From Halorarum salinum (GTDB taxonomy: Archaea; Halobacteriota; Halobacteria; Halobacteriales; Haloferacaceae), in the NCBI RefSeq assembly GCF_013402875.1, contig NZ_CP058579.1, forward strand, positions 248,001 through 312,000: a stretch of 64,000 bases of DNA. The letters run 5' to 3'. Shown here piece after piece: positions 26,176-35,391 of the stretch. A program made the position numbers and the translations under genes. The notes under the pieces are model-generated. The model was given only the letters and a program-made list of their open reading frames with translations, searched no databases and was not told the DNA's origin. The first letter of the stretch is position 1. The number at the start of each line of letters is the position of its first letter.

Positions 26176-26611
26176 GCGCGTGCTATCGGGTTGGAGAAGC
26201 GCTCGAAAGTCGGTGAGTCGTCGTACCGGGGAGAGATGCTGCGGGTCCCGCGTTCGGAGTCGTCCTGAAACGACTGCTAGCTACGGGTCAAGCGGATGCC
26301 GAAGCGGCAATCATCCTCCCCGGAAGCCGTCGAAAACGGCGTGTCGAACGCGGAGAGGTACTTTGGAACCGCTCACGGCTGGCCATGGAGAACGCAGCAG
26401 ACGACTACTGAGGAGGGTCACGTCCCGCGTGTGAGTGGTAGTGACGGGGCAGGCGAAACGGCGATCCACGAGGGGGAGATCTCTCTTTGCAGCGGATGAG
26501 CGGTTCGCAGCGTCTGCACGGAAGCCACTCCCTGCAGTCGTGCCACTCGATGGCTATCTTACTTTTAAGCCAGTAGCTGAATCCGCGGCTGCGAAACCGG
26601 AGAGTGGAAAC
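26176..26611. other. 436-bp intergenic region, slightly lower GC
   Basis: No gene is recognised. Short frames exist (for example one with ERYFGTAHGWPW near 26350-26400) but show neither family resemblance nor haloarchaeal codon bias. Near its end, TTACTTTTAAGCC at about 26560-26573 resembles a promoter for the cupin gene. The lower GC than its surroundings suggests relic foreign DNA. Confidence 0.4.
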
Positions 26612-27205
26612 ATGACGACACCAACGAAGGACCGGGAGGAGGAATCAGCGGATCGAACGAGCGACGACTGGCCCGGCGTCGGGCGGCGCCCGCTGCTGAC
26701 CGCGCTCAGTGCTGGCGCCGCTCTCTCCGTGGGCAGTGGCGTCGCAACTGCCGGCGGCGACGAGGCCGACGACGACCGGGTCGACCAGGCGGAGGGCTTC
26801 GAGGCCGAAGTGGTCGCGCCCCATGCGACCTTCCCCGACGACGTGGCTGCGGCGTTCGGCGTCGGCTACGAGGACGGCGCCGAAGACTCGGCAATCCTTC
26901 ACGATGCGTCGACCGTCATCGTCGTCAGGGCACGGCTTGAGCCTGGAGGGACGAGTGGCTGGCACATCGAGCGGGGACCCGCCATCGTCAGCGTCGTCGA
27001 AGGTGAAGCCGACGTCACCTTCGCCGGGGAAGACGGGTGTGTCACCCGCACCTATGCGGCGGGCGAGGCGTTCGTCGCTACCGGGAACCACGCCGACCTC
27101 GTGGAGAACGCGAGCGACGCCGAGCCGGCGATGGCCTACATCATCGTCCTCGGCGTGCCCGACGGCGAGCCGCCGTCGGCCTCCGTCGACCCGCCGGACT
27201 GCTGA
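26612..27205 (+). CDS. Exported cupin-domain protein
   Basis: A 197-residue protein. A Tat-like signal (GRRPLLTALSAGAALSVGSGV) follows an acidic leader, and then a single cupin barrel spans about residues 85-185. GGTSGWHIERGPAIVSVVEGEADV corresponds to cupin motif 1 with one histidine retained, and the second motif region holds GNHADLVEN. A surface location is likely. The ATG at 26612 puts the twin arginine in the usual place after about 30 residues. Ligand unknown; it resembles the exported cupins often annotated as putative quercetinase-like proteins. Confidence 0.8.
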   Translation: MTTPTKDREEESADRTSDDWPGVGRRPLLTALSAGAALSVGSGVATAGGDEADDDRVDQAEGFEAEVVAPHATFPDDVAAAFGVGYEDGAEDSAILHDASTVIVVRARLEPGGTSGWHIERGPAIVSVVEGEADVTFAGEDGCVTRTYAAGEAFVATGNHADLVENASDAEPAMAYIIVLGVPDGEPPSASVDPPDC

Positions 27206-27570
27206 GAACCCGGCCGCGACGCGCCGTGACGGAGCGGAGATCCGCCCCCGAGCCGGGGTGGGTCTCCGTGACGACGCACGGAGCGGTGCGAGAACCCGCA
27301 CAGCAACCGTCCAACTGGTTCAGTGGGCCGGGCTGGCGCCGGGTTTCGTGTTCACGACAGTCGGATGCCACGTGAGGTTCACGACGAGCACGTGCCGCGT
27401 ATTCGGCACGGCTCGATGAACGCTACGGGAAAACGAGGGACCTTCGGCGGTCAATTCGCAGTCCTACCGAGCGTTCGGGCGTACTCGCTCTCGACGGCGG
27501 CCGAACGCCGAACCGGACTTCTACCCCTCGTCGACACGGGCCGATCCTCCGCGGTCGCCACCGCGGAACT
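27206..27570. other. Intergenic region with a start-proximal hairpin
   Basis: In 365 bp I see no gene. The last notable element is a 7-bp hairpin with a 4-nt loop (CCGCGGT at 27549-27555, ACCGCGG at 27560-27566) ending 4 bp before the ATG at 27571. It would overlap the expected transcription start of the molybdopterin oxidoreductase gene and could be an operator or an RNA structure. Confidence 0.45.
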
Positions 27571-28746
27571 ATGTCCGTCCGGTTCCTTCCCTCCTCCATG
27601 TCCGGGGGCGTTTCCGACCGCCTCGCGTCCGCGTCCCGTCGGCTGGAGCCGCCGCCGCGCGTCGTGGACTGGCTGCTCGCGGCGACCGTCGCGTTCCAGG
27701 TCGTCTCGGGGCTGTACTCGTTCACCGTCGGCTCGCCGGGCGGCGAGTGGGTGTTCTGGCTCCACTCCGCCGTCGGGCTGACGCTCGTCGGCCTGCTCGT
27801 GTACAAACTGCGGCGGGTCAGGCGGCGGGTGACGACCCCGTCGGCCTGGGACGGCGCGACCCCCTTCTCGGTGCTCCAGGCGGCCGTCGCCGTCGCCGCG
27901 CTGGCGACGGGGGTCTTCTGGGTCGTGGGCGGCAACGTCCCCGTCCTGGGCTGGACGACGCTGAACCTCCACGTCGGACTCGGCCTCGTGCTCGTCCCGC
28001 TCGTTCTGGTCCACCTCGGCGCGCGCTACCACTCGCCCCGCCGGGTCGACCCGGACCGGCGGGCCGCGCTCCGGACCGGCGCGCTGCTCGTCGGCGGCGC
28101 GCTGGCCTGGCAGGCGAGCGCGGCGGCCGACCGCCTGCTCGGCGGCGCGACGCGGCGCTTCACCGGGTCGAAGCCGACGGGGGACCTCGCGGACGCGGAG
28201 ACCGAGGGTGGCGCCTTCCCCGTCACCTCCTGGGTCGCGGACGATCCGGACCCGGTGGACCGCGGGTCCTGGACGCTCCGGGTCGGAGGGCTGGTCGAGG
28301 CGCCGCTGGAACTCGGCTACGACGAGGTGGACCCGGGGGCGACCGACGCAGACGGCGACGGGGGCGAACCGGCGGCCGCCGGCGGCGCGGCGGAACTCGA
28401 GGCCCTGCTCGACTGCACCAGCGGCTGGTACACCGTCCAGGAGTGGGGCGGCGTCCGCGTCGGCGACCTGCTGCACTCCGCCGGCGCTTCCGAGGGGGCG
28501 CGCTACGTCCGGTTCGTCTCGGTGACGGGCTACCGCTGGTCGATCCCGATCGAGGAGGCCCGTGACGTCCTGCTGGCGACCCGGGTCGGGGGCCGGCGAC
28601 TGAGCCACGGCCACGGCGCGCCGGCGCGGCTGGTCGCGCCCGGCCGGCGGGGCTTCCAGTGGGTGAAGTGGGTCGAACGGGTGGAGGTGCGGCGGCGCGC
28701 CGACCCGGCACAGTGGATCGTGACCCTGATCTCGTGGCTCGACTAG
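27571..28746 (+). CDS. Membrane-anchored molybdopterin oxidoreductase (sulfite oxidase/YedY-like)
   Basis: A 391-residue protein. The N-terminal half (residues about 30-180) has four or five helices with histidines in LHSAVGLTLVG and LNLHVGLGLVLVPLVLVHLG, like a cytochrome b561-type haem anchor. The C-terminal half is an oxidoreductase molybdopterin-binding domain with the molybdenum-ligand Cys282 in DCTSGWYTVQEWGGV and the late SHGHGAPARLVAPGRRGFQWVKW block (discontinuous motif). It probably passes electrons between the quinone pool and an outside substrate. An internal ATG at 27598 is an alternative start. It overlaps the convergent Nudix gene by 4 bp. Confidence 0.88.
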   Translation: MSVRFLPSSMSGGVSDRLASASRRLEPPPRVVDWLLAATVAFQVVSGLYSFTVGSPGGEWVFWLHSAVGLTLVGLLVYKLRRVRRRVTTPSAWDGATPFSVLQAAVAVAALATGVFWVVGGNVPVLGWTTLNLHVGLGLVLVPLVLVHLGARYHSPRRVDPDRRAALRTGALLVGGALAWQASAAADRLLGGATRRFTGSKPTGDLADAETEGGAFPVTSWVADDPDPVDRGSWTLRVGGLVEAPLELGYDEVDPGATDADGDGGEPAAAGGAAELEALLDCTSGWYTVQEWGGVRVGDLLHSAGASEGARYVRFVSVTGYRWSIPIEEARDVLLATRVGGRRLSHGHGAPARLVAPGRRGFQWVKWVERVEVRRRADPAQWIVTLISWLD

Positions 28747-29213
28747 TCGGCCACCGAGACGAGGTGGCCGGTTCCGCCGTCGCCGAACAGGTCGGCCACG
28801 CACCGGGGATAGAACGGTTCGGGCGAGTCCACCAGGTCGTCGAGCGAGCGCCAGGCGGCCCCGTACTCGAACGACCCGTCGTCCTCGACGCCGTGGAAGG
28901 CGTCGCGGTCGTACGGCGACGCGTCGGCGAATCGGGCCTCCCTGACGACCGCGAGGTCGTGGCCCGCCTCGCCGTCCCAGCGGTAGAGGTTCTCCACCGT
29001 CCCGAGGACCGGCCCCGCCTCGACCGCGACGTCGAGTTCCTCCCGGAACTCCCGTTCGAGCGCCTCGTCGCTGGTCTCGCCGAACTCGATGCCGCCGCCG
29101 ACGAACCGGCGGGCGGTGCCCGGTTCGGCCGGGGTCGGGAGGGTCTGGACGAGGTACTCGTCGGTGTCGGGGCGGCGGAGGGCGCCGAGGACGGTCGCTC
29201 TGACCGAGGACAT
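28743..29213 (-). CDS. Nudix hydrolase
   Basis: A 156-residue Nudix protein. The Nudix box runs from Gly40 through Glu46 to Arg54-Glu55 and Glu58-Glu59 (GGIEFGETSDEALEREFREE), matching GX5EX7REUXEE with Asp in place of the final Gly. It hydrolyses a nucleoside diphosphate linked to another moiety, as in mutagenic nucleotide or ADP-ribose cleanup; the substrate is not predictable. It ends tail to tail with the oxidoreductase gene. Confidence 0.92.
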   Translation of the reverse strand: MSSVRATVLGALRRPDTDEYLVQTLPTPAEPGTARRFVGGGIEFGETSDEALEREFREELDVAVEAGPVLGTVENLYRWDGEAGHDLAVVREARFADASPYDRDAFHGVEDDGSFEYGAAWRSLDDLVDSPEPFYPRCVADLFGDGGTGHLVSVAD

Positions 29214-29364
29214 GGACCGGAGGGACCCGCGAGTTCCGTAAATCGGTGTCGGTTCCCCGTCGTAACGCGGTCGAGCCTGGCACGCTCGGGGGCGTTTTCG
29301 GGGTTACGTCGAGGGATCAGCCGACCGGCGCGTGGGACGCGAGCGCCCTCGTGGCGCGAGCACG

Positions 29365-29580
29365 ACGCGCGCGAGGGACGAGCACCACAGCGGAGTGAGC
29401 GAAGCGAACGAAGCGAGGAGCGCAGGAGGCTGGGGAGGGTGAGGAGCGGTCGGGTGGGACTGAAAGGGACCGCGGGGCTCGGGGAAGGCGCGGACCGACA
29501 AGCACCGCAACGACTGAGCGAAGCGAAGGAGCGAGGAGCGCAGCGGCCGCACCGACCCGAGCCCCGCGGGGGCTTTCGGG
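29365..29580 (+). repeat. Dispersed intergenic repeat, copy B (about 215 bp)
   Basis: Same element as copy A at 18164-18386: identical over its first 74 bp, then similar with small indels to the end at CGCGGGGGCTTTCG. It lies between the divergent ends of the Nudix and phosphopantothenate-synthetase genes. Together with flanks the gene-free stretch is 29214-29713, and I see no coding sequence in it. Confidence 0.85.
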
Positions 29581-29713
29581 AACAGCTCCACGACGACCGA
29601 ACCAACGTCGAAGCAGACAGCTGCGAAGGTTATCGGGCACTCCGCACGACAACCGGCTCTACTGCCAAAAGCAGCCGACCGTTTTCCCACAAACGACGAC
29701 GCGACAGCGCCCC

Positions 29714-30541
29714 CTACGTTCCCCCCTTCCCGTCGCGCTTCCCCAAATCGCCCTCCCGGATCGCCCGCTCCGCGTCCCGAAGCGCGGCCTCGCGGTCGAA
29801 CTCCTCGACGACCCGCTCCAGTCCCTCACGCGGAGCATCCCGAAGCTCTCGGGCGTGCTCGGCCACGTTCGGCACCGCGCGAACGATGTTGTCGATCACC
29901 GGGACGGCGGCCATTCGCGGCGAGCGCGACATCGGGTTCAGGTCGATCACGATCTCCGTCTTGCCGAGTTCCCCGAGCGCCTCCGCGCGATCGCCGTCCT
30001 CCAGGGGAACGAGCACCACGTCCGCGGCGCCGATGCCGTCGGCGTCGACCTTCGCCCGCTCGTGGCTCAGGCCCGGGATGCGGCCGTCCGCCGCGAGCCC
30101 CTTCACCTCGTCGGCGCCGTGCTCGCGGAGGTGCTCCGCGATCGCCTCCATCCGCTCCTCGGTGCGGTTGAACAGGTTCACCTCGAGGTCGGCGCCCGTC
30201 GCGTCCGCGAGGCTGACGATCCCCCCGGGGACGAGCGCGGCGACGTTGCCGTTCACCGAGAGGACGGGGTGGTCGGCGAGCAGGAGGTGGGCGGCGGCGG
30301 CGCGGGCGGCCGCGTCGGCGCTCGGGAGTGTCTCCTCGCCGAGGAGGTAGTCGAACGCCTCGCCGCGACCCTCCGCGATCAGCCCCTGGGTCGAGGTGAT
30401 CCCCTTCTCGACCCCCTCCTCGATGCGGTGGCGCGTCAGCAGCGACTGGTAGCGCGGGTGGTCCCGCGGGAGCTCCGACTCGTGAGCGACCTCGGGCGGG
30501 GCGCTCGCCGTCCCCTCGCCGGTCGTCTCGTCCTCGGTCAT
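29714..30541 (-). CDS. 4-phosphopantoate--beta-alanine ligase (phosphopantothenate synthetase)
   Basis: A 275-residue archaeal phosphopantothenate synthetase. It joins 4-phosphopantoate and beta-alanine with ATP on the archaeal route to coenzyme A. Diagnostic are HPRYQSLLTRHRIEEGVEKGI, NGNVAALVPGG, NLFNRTEERMEAI and IDLNPMSRSPRMAAVPVIDNI (split blocks). It pairs with pantoate kinase immediately upstream, the preceding enzyme of the pathway. A minus-strand GAGTTTTCAC element about 25 bp before the ATG suggests its own promoter as well. Confidence 0.93.
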   Translation of the reverse strand: MTEDETTGEGTASAPPEVAHESELPRDHPRYQSLLTRHRIEEGVEKGITSTQGLIAEGRGEAFDYLLGEETLPSADAAARAAAAHLLLADHPVLSVNGNVAALVPGGIVSLADATGADLEVNLFNRTEERMEAIAEHLREHGADEVKGLAADGRIPGLSHERAKVDADGIGAADVVLVPLEDGDRAEALGELGKTEIVIDLNPMSRSPRMAAVPVIDNIVRAVPNVAEHARELRDAPREGLERVVEEFDREAALRDAERAIREGDLGKRDGKGGT

Positions 30542-30569
30542 ACCCGCCGCTCGGGACCGCGGCGTGAAA

Positions 30570-30610
30570 ACTCACTCCGTTTCGGTCGGGTGCGGACTCA
30601 CTCCGTTTCG
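30570..30610. repeat. 15-bp direct repeat at the pantoate kinase stop / downstream promoter
   Basis: ACTCACTCCGTTTCG occurs at 30570-30584 and again at 30596-30610, 26 bp apart. The right copy encodes the C-terminus and stop of pantoate kinase; the left copy overlaps the TATA element of the next gene. It looks like a small tandem duplication. Confidence 0.85.
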
Positions 30611-31497
30611 ACCGGGCGCAACGACGCCCCGGTCGGGTGGACCGCACAGGCCGTCGCGTCGTAGCCCGCGTCCGAGAGCCCGGTGCCGAGCGCGAACGCG
30701 GTCCGGCCGAGCATCGCCATCGAGGCCGGCGACCCCTCGGCCTCCGCGGCCTCGATCGCCTCCGCGACTTCGGGCACCAGCAGCCCCGCGTCGTCGGCGA
30801 ACTCGCGGGCCGCCGCGAGCAGTTCGGGGAGCGACGGGGTCCGCCGGAGCCGCGTCAGCGCCGCCTCGCCCGCCGCCCGCACCGGATCGAGATCGCCGCC
30901 CAGCACCTCGGCGGTCGAGAGCTCCCCGAACGTGACGTACTCCACGCGCGGGCGGGCCGGCAGGCCGTCGAACGCGCCGTGGCCCGGCGCGCCGGGTTCG
31001 AGCCGGATCGGCAGGCCGCCGCGGAACTGCGCGACGACGTCGCCGAGCCCCGTTCCGGCCGCGACCTCCGCGGCGTGGGCGACCCGGACCAGTTCGTTCT
31101 CCGAGCGCGCGAGGTCGAACGCGTCGTTCGCGGCGAGCGCGGTCCCCAGCGCGGCCCCGCCCGAGACGCCGAACCCGGCGCCCACGGGGAGGTCGGTCCG
31201 GATCTCGACGGCCGCGACGCGCGCGTCCGCGTCGCCGTCCGCGCCCGTCCCGGTGCCCCCGACGTGGGGTGCGAGCGCGTCCAGCACCCCCTCCACGGCG
31301 GCCACCTCGACCGCCTCGCCGTCGAGCAGGACCGTAGGGTCGTCGGCCCCGGCGGCCGGACGGACCGTCACCTCGACGCCGTCCGAGAGCGTCACTCCCG
31401 CCCCCCGGGAGCCCGCGACGGCGGGGTCGTCGTCGGGGTACGGGGCGAAGAACGCCGTCACGTGGCCGGGCGCGAACGCGGTCGCCTCGTCGGTCAT
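30598..31497 (-). CDS. Pantoate kinase (GHMP family)
   Basis: A 299-residue GHMP-superfamily kinase. It starts [16 protein letters not shown], has the phosphate-binding loop [19 protein letters not shown] (residues about 106-124) and the late [12 protein letters not shown] segment. Archaeal pantoate kinase phosphorylates pantoate before ligation to beta-alanine, and the adjacency to phosphopantothenate synthetase supports this over other GHMP kinases. The segment upstream (31500-31512) contains TTCCCGAATCGG, part of the palindrome seen at 35332. Confidence 0.92.
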   Translation of the reverse strand: MTDEATAFAPGHVTAFFAPYPDDDPAVAGSRGAGVTLSDGVEVTVRPAAGADDPTVLLDGEAVEVAAVEGVLDALAPHVGGTGTGADGDADARVAAVEIRTDLPVGAGFGVSGGAALGTALAANDAFDLARSENELVRVAHAAEVAAGTGLGDVVAQFRGGLPIRLEPGAPGHGAFDGLPARPRVEYVTFGELSTAEVLGGDLDPVRAAGEAALTRLRRTPSLPELLAAAREFADDAGLLVPEVAEAIEAAEAEGSPASMAMLGRTAFALGTGLSDAGYDATACAVHPTGASLRPVETE

Positions 31498-31607
31498 CGT
31501 TCCCGAATCGGCCGGCCGGTAGGTATCGGTTGTGGAACCGGCGCGAGCCGGAGTACTTCAATATACTGGCAGAGGTTTACAATGGAAGAGGTCGAAAAGT
31601 GGGGTGC

Positions 31608-31823
31608 ATGTCAGCAACAACTGCCGCGCTGTCGGCCGTCACAGTTGCAGCCACGCCGTTGCAGGCCGGGGGGGACCTGCTCTGGCTCGCAATCGTGTTC
31701 TTCGTGCTCGCGCTGCTCGCGGGGGTGGCCGGCTTCGGCGGCGTCGCCGGCATGAGCATGGAGATCGCGCGCATCCTCGTGTTCGTGTTCATCGTGCTGG
31801 CGATCATCACGTTCCTGTTATAG
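31608..31823 (+). CDS. DUF1328-like small membrane protein
   Basis: A 71-residue protein with two transmembrane helices. The first ([19 protein letters not shown]) runs into [19 protein letters not shown], the glycine-containing linker and second helix of the DUF1328/YtjA family. Function is unknown. A CAATATAC element at about 31558-31565 lies upstream; the ATG at 31608 gives the family length, whereas an extension to 31530 would not. Confidence 0.82.
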   Translation: MSATTAALSAVTVAATPLQAGGDLLWLAIVFFVLALLAGVAGFGGVAGMSMEIARILVFVFIVLAIITFLL

Positions 31824-31917
31824 GCGGCCGGTCCGCCTCGCGGTCCCGGCGCCCGTCGAGGGGCGTCGGGGGCGGTCCGACCGGCGGGTATTTGACCGCC
31901 CCCGACGCCACTCGACC

Positions 31918-32418
31918 ATGGAACGTGTCGCGGTAGCCGACGTGGAAAACGGCGTCCAGCCGGCCGCGGTGCGGAAGCGGCTCACCGACGCGCTCGGCTG
32001 TTCGGACCTCGCGATCAACTACTACGAACTCGCGCCGGGCGACTCCTTCGCGTTCGCCTACCACCGCCACGACGCCCAGGAGGAGGTGTTCGTCGTGCTC
32101 GCGGGGACGGCGACGTTCGAAACGGAGGAGGGGGACGTCATCGTCGGGCCGGACGAGGCGGTCCGCTTCGCCCCCGGGGAGTTCCAGCGCGGGTGGAACC
32201 GGGGGGACGAACGGGTCCGCGCGCTCGCGCTCGGCGCCCCGCTCGCGTACGAGGGCGGCGAGACGCTCGCGGACTGCCCCGGGTGTGAGGAGCGGACGCG
32301 CCACGACGTCGTCGCCCCGGACGACGAGGAGGGGGCGCGGGCGGTCGTCTGTAACGCCTGCGGGGAGGAGACCCAGCGCTGGCGGCGCGGCGAGCACGGC
32401 GAGAACGGGTGGGTGTAA
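31918..32418 (+). CDS. Cupin with C-terminal zinc ribbon
   Basis: A 166-residue protein. Residues 32-108 are a single cupin barrel (YHRHDAQEEVFVVLAGTATFETEEG, with metal-ligand His49, His51 and Glu55 or Glu56). Residues 118-150 are a zinc ribbon, Cys120/Cys123 and Cys145/Cys148. The fusion suggests a metal- or ligand-sensing protein that contacts nucleic acid or a protein. A GGTATTTGAC element about 26 bp upstream supports the ATG. Confidence 0.83.
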   Translation: MERVAVADVENGVQPAAVRKRLTDALGCSDLAINYYELAPGDSFAFAYHRHDAQEEVFVVLAGTATFETEEGDVIVGPDEAVRFAPGEFQRGWNRGDERVRALALGAPLAYEGGETLADCPGCEERTRHDVVAPDDEEGARAVVCNACGEETQRWRRGEHGENGWV

Positions 32419-32580
32419 CGGCCGACCGGATGGACCGCTCCAACGTGTCGGCTCCGACGAGCTGACGACGGACGGTCGGGGCCGAGGCGCTTGCAGTCGC
32501 AAGGCGGAATCCGAAGCGAACGCCGCCCTGTCGTGCGGAACCGCGAAAGCACCTATGTGGCTCCCGGCCGATTCGTCGAC

Positions 32581-33879
32581 ATGGTCGAACTCGCGGTCGT
32601 CGTGCTCACTCTCCTCGGCGTCGTCTTCCTCGGTGCGGCGCTGCTCCCCGAACGGCTTGAGGGAGCCCCCGCCACGCCGGCGATGCTGTACGTCCTCTTC
32701 GGGGCCGCCGTCTTCTCGCTCCCGCTCGGCCTGCCGGCGCCCGACCCGGTCACCTACGGGACCGCGACCGAGCACCTCGCGGAGTTCGTCGTCATCGTCG
32801 CGCTGATGGGGGCGGGGCTGAAGCTCGACCGGCCGTTCTCGGTGCGAGGGTGGTCGGTGACCTGGCGCCTGCTCGCGGTGACGATGCCGCTGACCATCGC
32901 GGCCGCCGCGCTCCTCGGCTGGTGGGCCGTCGGGCTGGCGCCCGCCGCGGCGCTCCTGCTGGGCGCCGTCGTCGCCCCGACCGACCCCGTGCTGGCCTCG
33001 GACGTGCAGGTGGACCGGCCGGACGTCGGGGAGTACAGCCCCGAGGAGGCCGACGACCAGGAGGTCCGGTTCGCGCTCACCTCCGAGGCGGGGCTCAACG
33101 ACGGGTTGGCGTTCCCGTTCACGTACCTGGCCATCGCCGTCGCGACCGTCGGACTGGCGCCCGAAAACTGGCTCCGCGAGTGGCTCCTCGTCGACGTCGG
33201 CTACCGCATCGTCGTCGGCTGCGTGGCCGGCTACGTCGTCGGGTTCGCGCTCGGGAAGTTGCTGTTCCGGCACTCGCCGACGTCCCGCATCGGGAAGGCC
33301 GTCGAGGGGACGGAGGCGTTGGCGTGCACGCTGCTCGCGTACGGCGTCGCGGAGCTGATCGGCGGCTACGGCTTCCTCTCCGTGTTCGTCGCGGCGCTGC
33401 TCATCCGCGACGTCGAGCGGGGTCACGAGTACAACCGGGCGCTTCACGACTTCTCCGAGGTGCTCGAACGGCTCTCGCTGGCGCTGGTGCTGATGCTCCT
33501 GGGCGGGGCGGTCGCGACCGGCCTGCTCGCTCCGCTCACCGCGGAGGCCGCGCTCGTCGCGCTCGCGCTGGTGTTTCTCGTCCGGCCGCTCGCCGGGGCG
33601 GCCGGGGTGGTCGGGCTGCCGCGGTCGGCCGGCGAACGGGGCGTCGTCTCCTTCTTCGGCATCCGCGGGGTCGGCTCCATCTTCTATCTCGCCTACGGCC
33701 TGGAGTCGGCCGAGTTCCCGGACGCGCGGCTCGTCTGGGCCGTCGTTGGGCTGGTGGTCCTCGTCTCGGTGTTCGTCCACGGGGCGAGCTCGCCGCTGGC
33801 GATGAAGTGGTTCGTCGGCGACGAGGGGGAGGAAGATGAGGAAGCGGAGGGAACGAGTAGCGCGACGGGCGCGGAGTAG
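32581..33879 (+). CDS. Cation:proton antiporter, CPA1 (NhaP) type
   Basis: A 432-residue exchanger with about twelve helices. The motif APTDPVLASDVQV (residues about 137-149) and SEAGLNDGLAFPFTYLAI carry the paired aspartates of the CPA1 ion site; FFGIRGVGSIFYLAYG is the conserved late helix. It exports Na+ (or K+) in exchange for protons, central to ion balance in a halophile. The ATG at 32581 follows a CACCTATGTG element by about 27 bp. The C-terminus is a short acidic tail without a regulatory domain. Confidence 0.93.
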   Translation: MVELAVVVLTLLGVVFLGAALLPERLEGAPATPAMLYVLFGAAVFSLPLGLPAPDPVTYGTATEHLAEFVVIVALMGAGLKLDRPFSVRGWSVTWRLLAVTMPLTIAAAALLGWWAVGLAPAAALLLGAVVAPTDPVLASDVQVDRPDVGEYSPEEADDQEVRFALTSEAGLNDGLAFPFTYLAIAVATVGLAPENWLREWLLVDVGYRIVVGCVAGYVVGFALGKLLFRHSPTSRIGKAVEGTEALACTLLAYGVAELIGGYGFLSVFVAALLIRDVERGHEYNRALHDFSEVLERLSLALVLMLLGGAVATGLLAPLTAEAALVALALVFLVRPLAGAAGVVGLPRSAGERGVVSFFGIRGVGSIFYLAYGLESAEFPDARLVWAVVGLVVLVSVFVHGASSPLAMKWFVGDEGEEDEEAEGTSSATGAE

Positions 33880-33915
33880 GGGGGACTACGGGGCGGGAGA
33901 GGGGAGCGGGGCGTC

Positions 33916-35220
33916 CTACGGGCTCAGCCGCTGGCGGTCCCGCGGGAAGAGGACGGCCTCGCGGATGTTCTTCAGCCCGAGGACGGTCATGACGAGCCGC
34001 TCGGCGCCCATCCCCCAGCCGGCGTGCGGGGGCATGCCGTACTTGAACATCTTCGTGTAGTACTCGAACGCCTCGGGGTCGAGCCCCTGCTGTTCGAACC
34101 CCTCGATGAGGCGCTCGTGACGGTGTTCGCGCTGGCCGCCGGAGACGAGCTCCATCCGGGGGTGCATCATGTCGAAGCCGGTCGAGACCGTCTCGTCGTC
34201 GTCGTGGTCCTTGATGTAGAACGGCTTGATCTCGGAGGGCCAGTCGGTGATGAAGTAGTGCTCGCCGACGTCCTGCCCGAGCGCGTGCTCCGCCTCGGTG
34301 GAGAGGTCGTCGCCCCAGACGAGGTGCTCGTCGATGTCGCCCGTGTCGTTGACGCGCTCGAGCGCCTCCTCGTAGGTGAGCCGCGGGAAGTCGCCCTCGG
34401 GCACCTCGAACTCGTCGGCGAGATCGAGCGCCTCGAGCTGGTCCCCGCAGTTCTCGGCGACGGCCTCGTAGGCCGCCTTCGCGACCGCCTCCGCGGCGTC
34501 CATCGCCTCGTGGTGGTCGCAGAACGCGCCCTCGAAGTCGATGGAGGTCGCCTCGTTGAGGTGGCGGGGCGTGTTGTGCTCCTCGGCGCGGAAGATCGGA
34601 CCGATCTCGAAGACGCGCTCCAGGCCGGAGCCGGCCATCAGCTGCTTGAACAGCTGGGGCGACTGGTTCATGAACGCCTCGCGGCCGAAGTAGGTGATCG
34701 GGAACAGCTCCGTGCCGCCCTCGGTGCCGGTGGCGACGATCTTCGGCGTGTTGATCTCCGTGCAGCCGAGCTCGCGGAACGTCTCTCGGGTCGCGCGGAG
34801 GATCTCGGCGCGGACCTCGAAGACGGCCTTCACGTCGTCCTTCCGGAGGTCGAGCGTCCGGTTGTCGAGCCTGGTGGGCAGCTCCGCGTCGACCTTGCCG
34901 GAGGGGTCGAGCGGGAGTTCGGGGTCCGCCGGGGCGACGACCTCGACCGACTCGGGAACGACCTCGACGCCGGTCGGGGCGCGCGGCTCCTCCGCGACCT
35001 CGCCGGTCACCGAGATGACCGACTCGCGGTGGACGCCCAGTCCCGTCTCGACGAGGTCGTCGTCCATCTCGTCCTTCTCGAACTTCACCTGAATTTGGCC
35101 GGTCGTGTCCCGGAGGATGAGGAACGCGATGCCGCCGAGGTCGCGGGTCTCGTGGACCCAGCCGGCGACGGTGACCTCGTCGCCGGGGTCGGCGTCGGCC
35201 GTATAGGTTCTTCCCTGCAT
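33916..35220 (-). CDS. aspS: Aspartyl-tRNA synthetase (archaeal type)
   Basis: A 434-residue class II synthetase. The N-terminal OB anticodon-binding domain ([19 protein letters not shown]) is followed by motif 1 near [14 protein letters not shown], motif 2 [14 protein letters not shown] and motif 3 [15 protein letters not shown]. In haloarchaea the enzyme is usually non-discriminating, also charging tRNA-Asn for amidation by GatCAB; the gatB gene at the window's end fits that route. A minus-strand TTTTTAAGC element about 28 bp upstream sets the ATG at 35220. Confidence 0.97.
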   Translation of the reverse strand: MQGRTYTADADPGDEVTVAGWVHETRDLGGIAFLILRDTTGQIQVKFEKDEMDDDLVETGLGVHRESVISVTGEVAEEPRAPTGVEVVPESVEVVAPADPELPLDPSGKVDAELPTRLDNRTLDLRKDDVKAVFEVRAEILRATRETFRELGCTEINTPKIVATGTEGGTELFPITYFGREAFMNQSPQLFKQLMAGSGLERVFEIGPIFRAEEHNTPRHLNEATSIDFEGAFCDHHEAMDAAEAVAKAAYEAVAENCGDQLEALDLADEFEVPEGDFPRLTYEEALERVNDTGDIDEHLVWGDDLSTEAEHALGQDVGEHYFITDWPSEIKPFYIKDHDDDETVSTGFDMMHPRMELVSGGQREHRHERLIEGFEQQGLDPEAFEYYTKMFKYGMPPHAGWGMGAERLVMTVLGLKNIREAVLFPRDRQRLSP

Positions 35221-35331
35221 ACGCGTTCCTTCCCGTTCGCGGGCTTAAAAACGGTCGATTCCGGGTCGCCGCGCCCGGCGTGCCGGGTCGACGCGCGGCC
35301 GGTCGGACCCCGCAATCAGATGGTCGGTATG

Positions 35332-35346
35332 TTCCCGAATCGGGAA
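35332..35346. promoter_or_regulatory. Perfect 7+1+7 palindrome (operator candidate)
   Basis: TTCCCGA, A, TCGGGAA is a perfect dyad just upstream of the TATA element at 35358-35364, and also lies in the aspS upstream region. Position and symmetry fit a dimeric regulator acting on the APC transporter transcript. The Lrp-family gene after the transporter (37939) is a plausible but untested partner. Confidence 0.55.
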
Positions 35347-35357
35347 AATATCGACTC

Positions 35358-35364
35358 GTTTATC
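35358..35364 (+). promoter_or_regulatory. TATA element for the APC-transporter transcript
   Basis: GTTTATC lies about 30 bp before the ATG at 35392, not before the transporter's own GTG at 35484. Transcription should therefore begin at the small ORF. Confidence 0.65.
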
Positions 35365-35391
35365 CGGTTCCGACAACGACCCTGAGACACC

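Noticed and set aside
26180-26499. Short plus-strand ORFs that might be a transposase remnant
   Set aside because: No recognisable transposase motif, no terminal inverted repeats seen.
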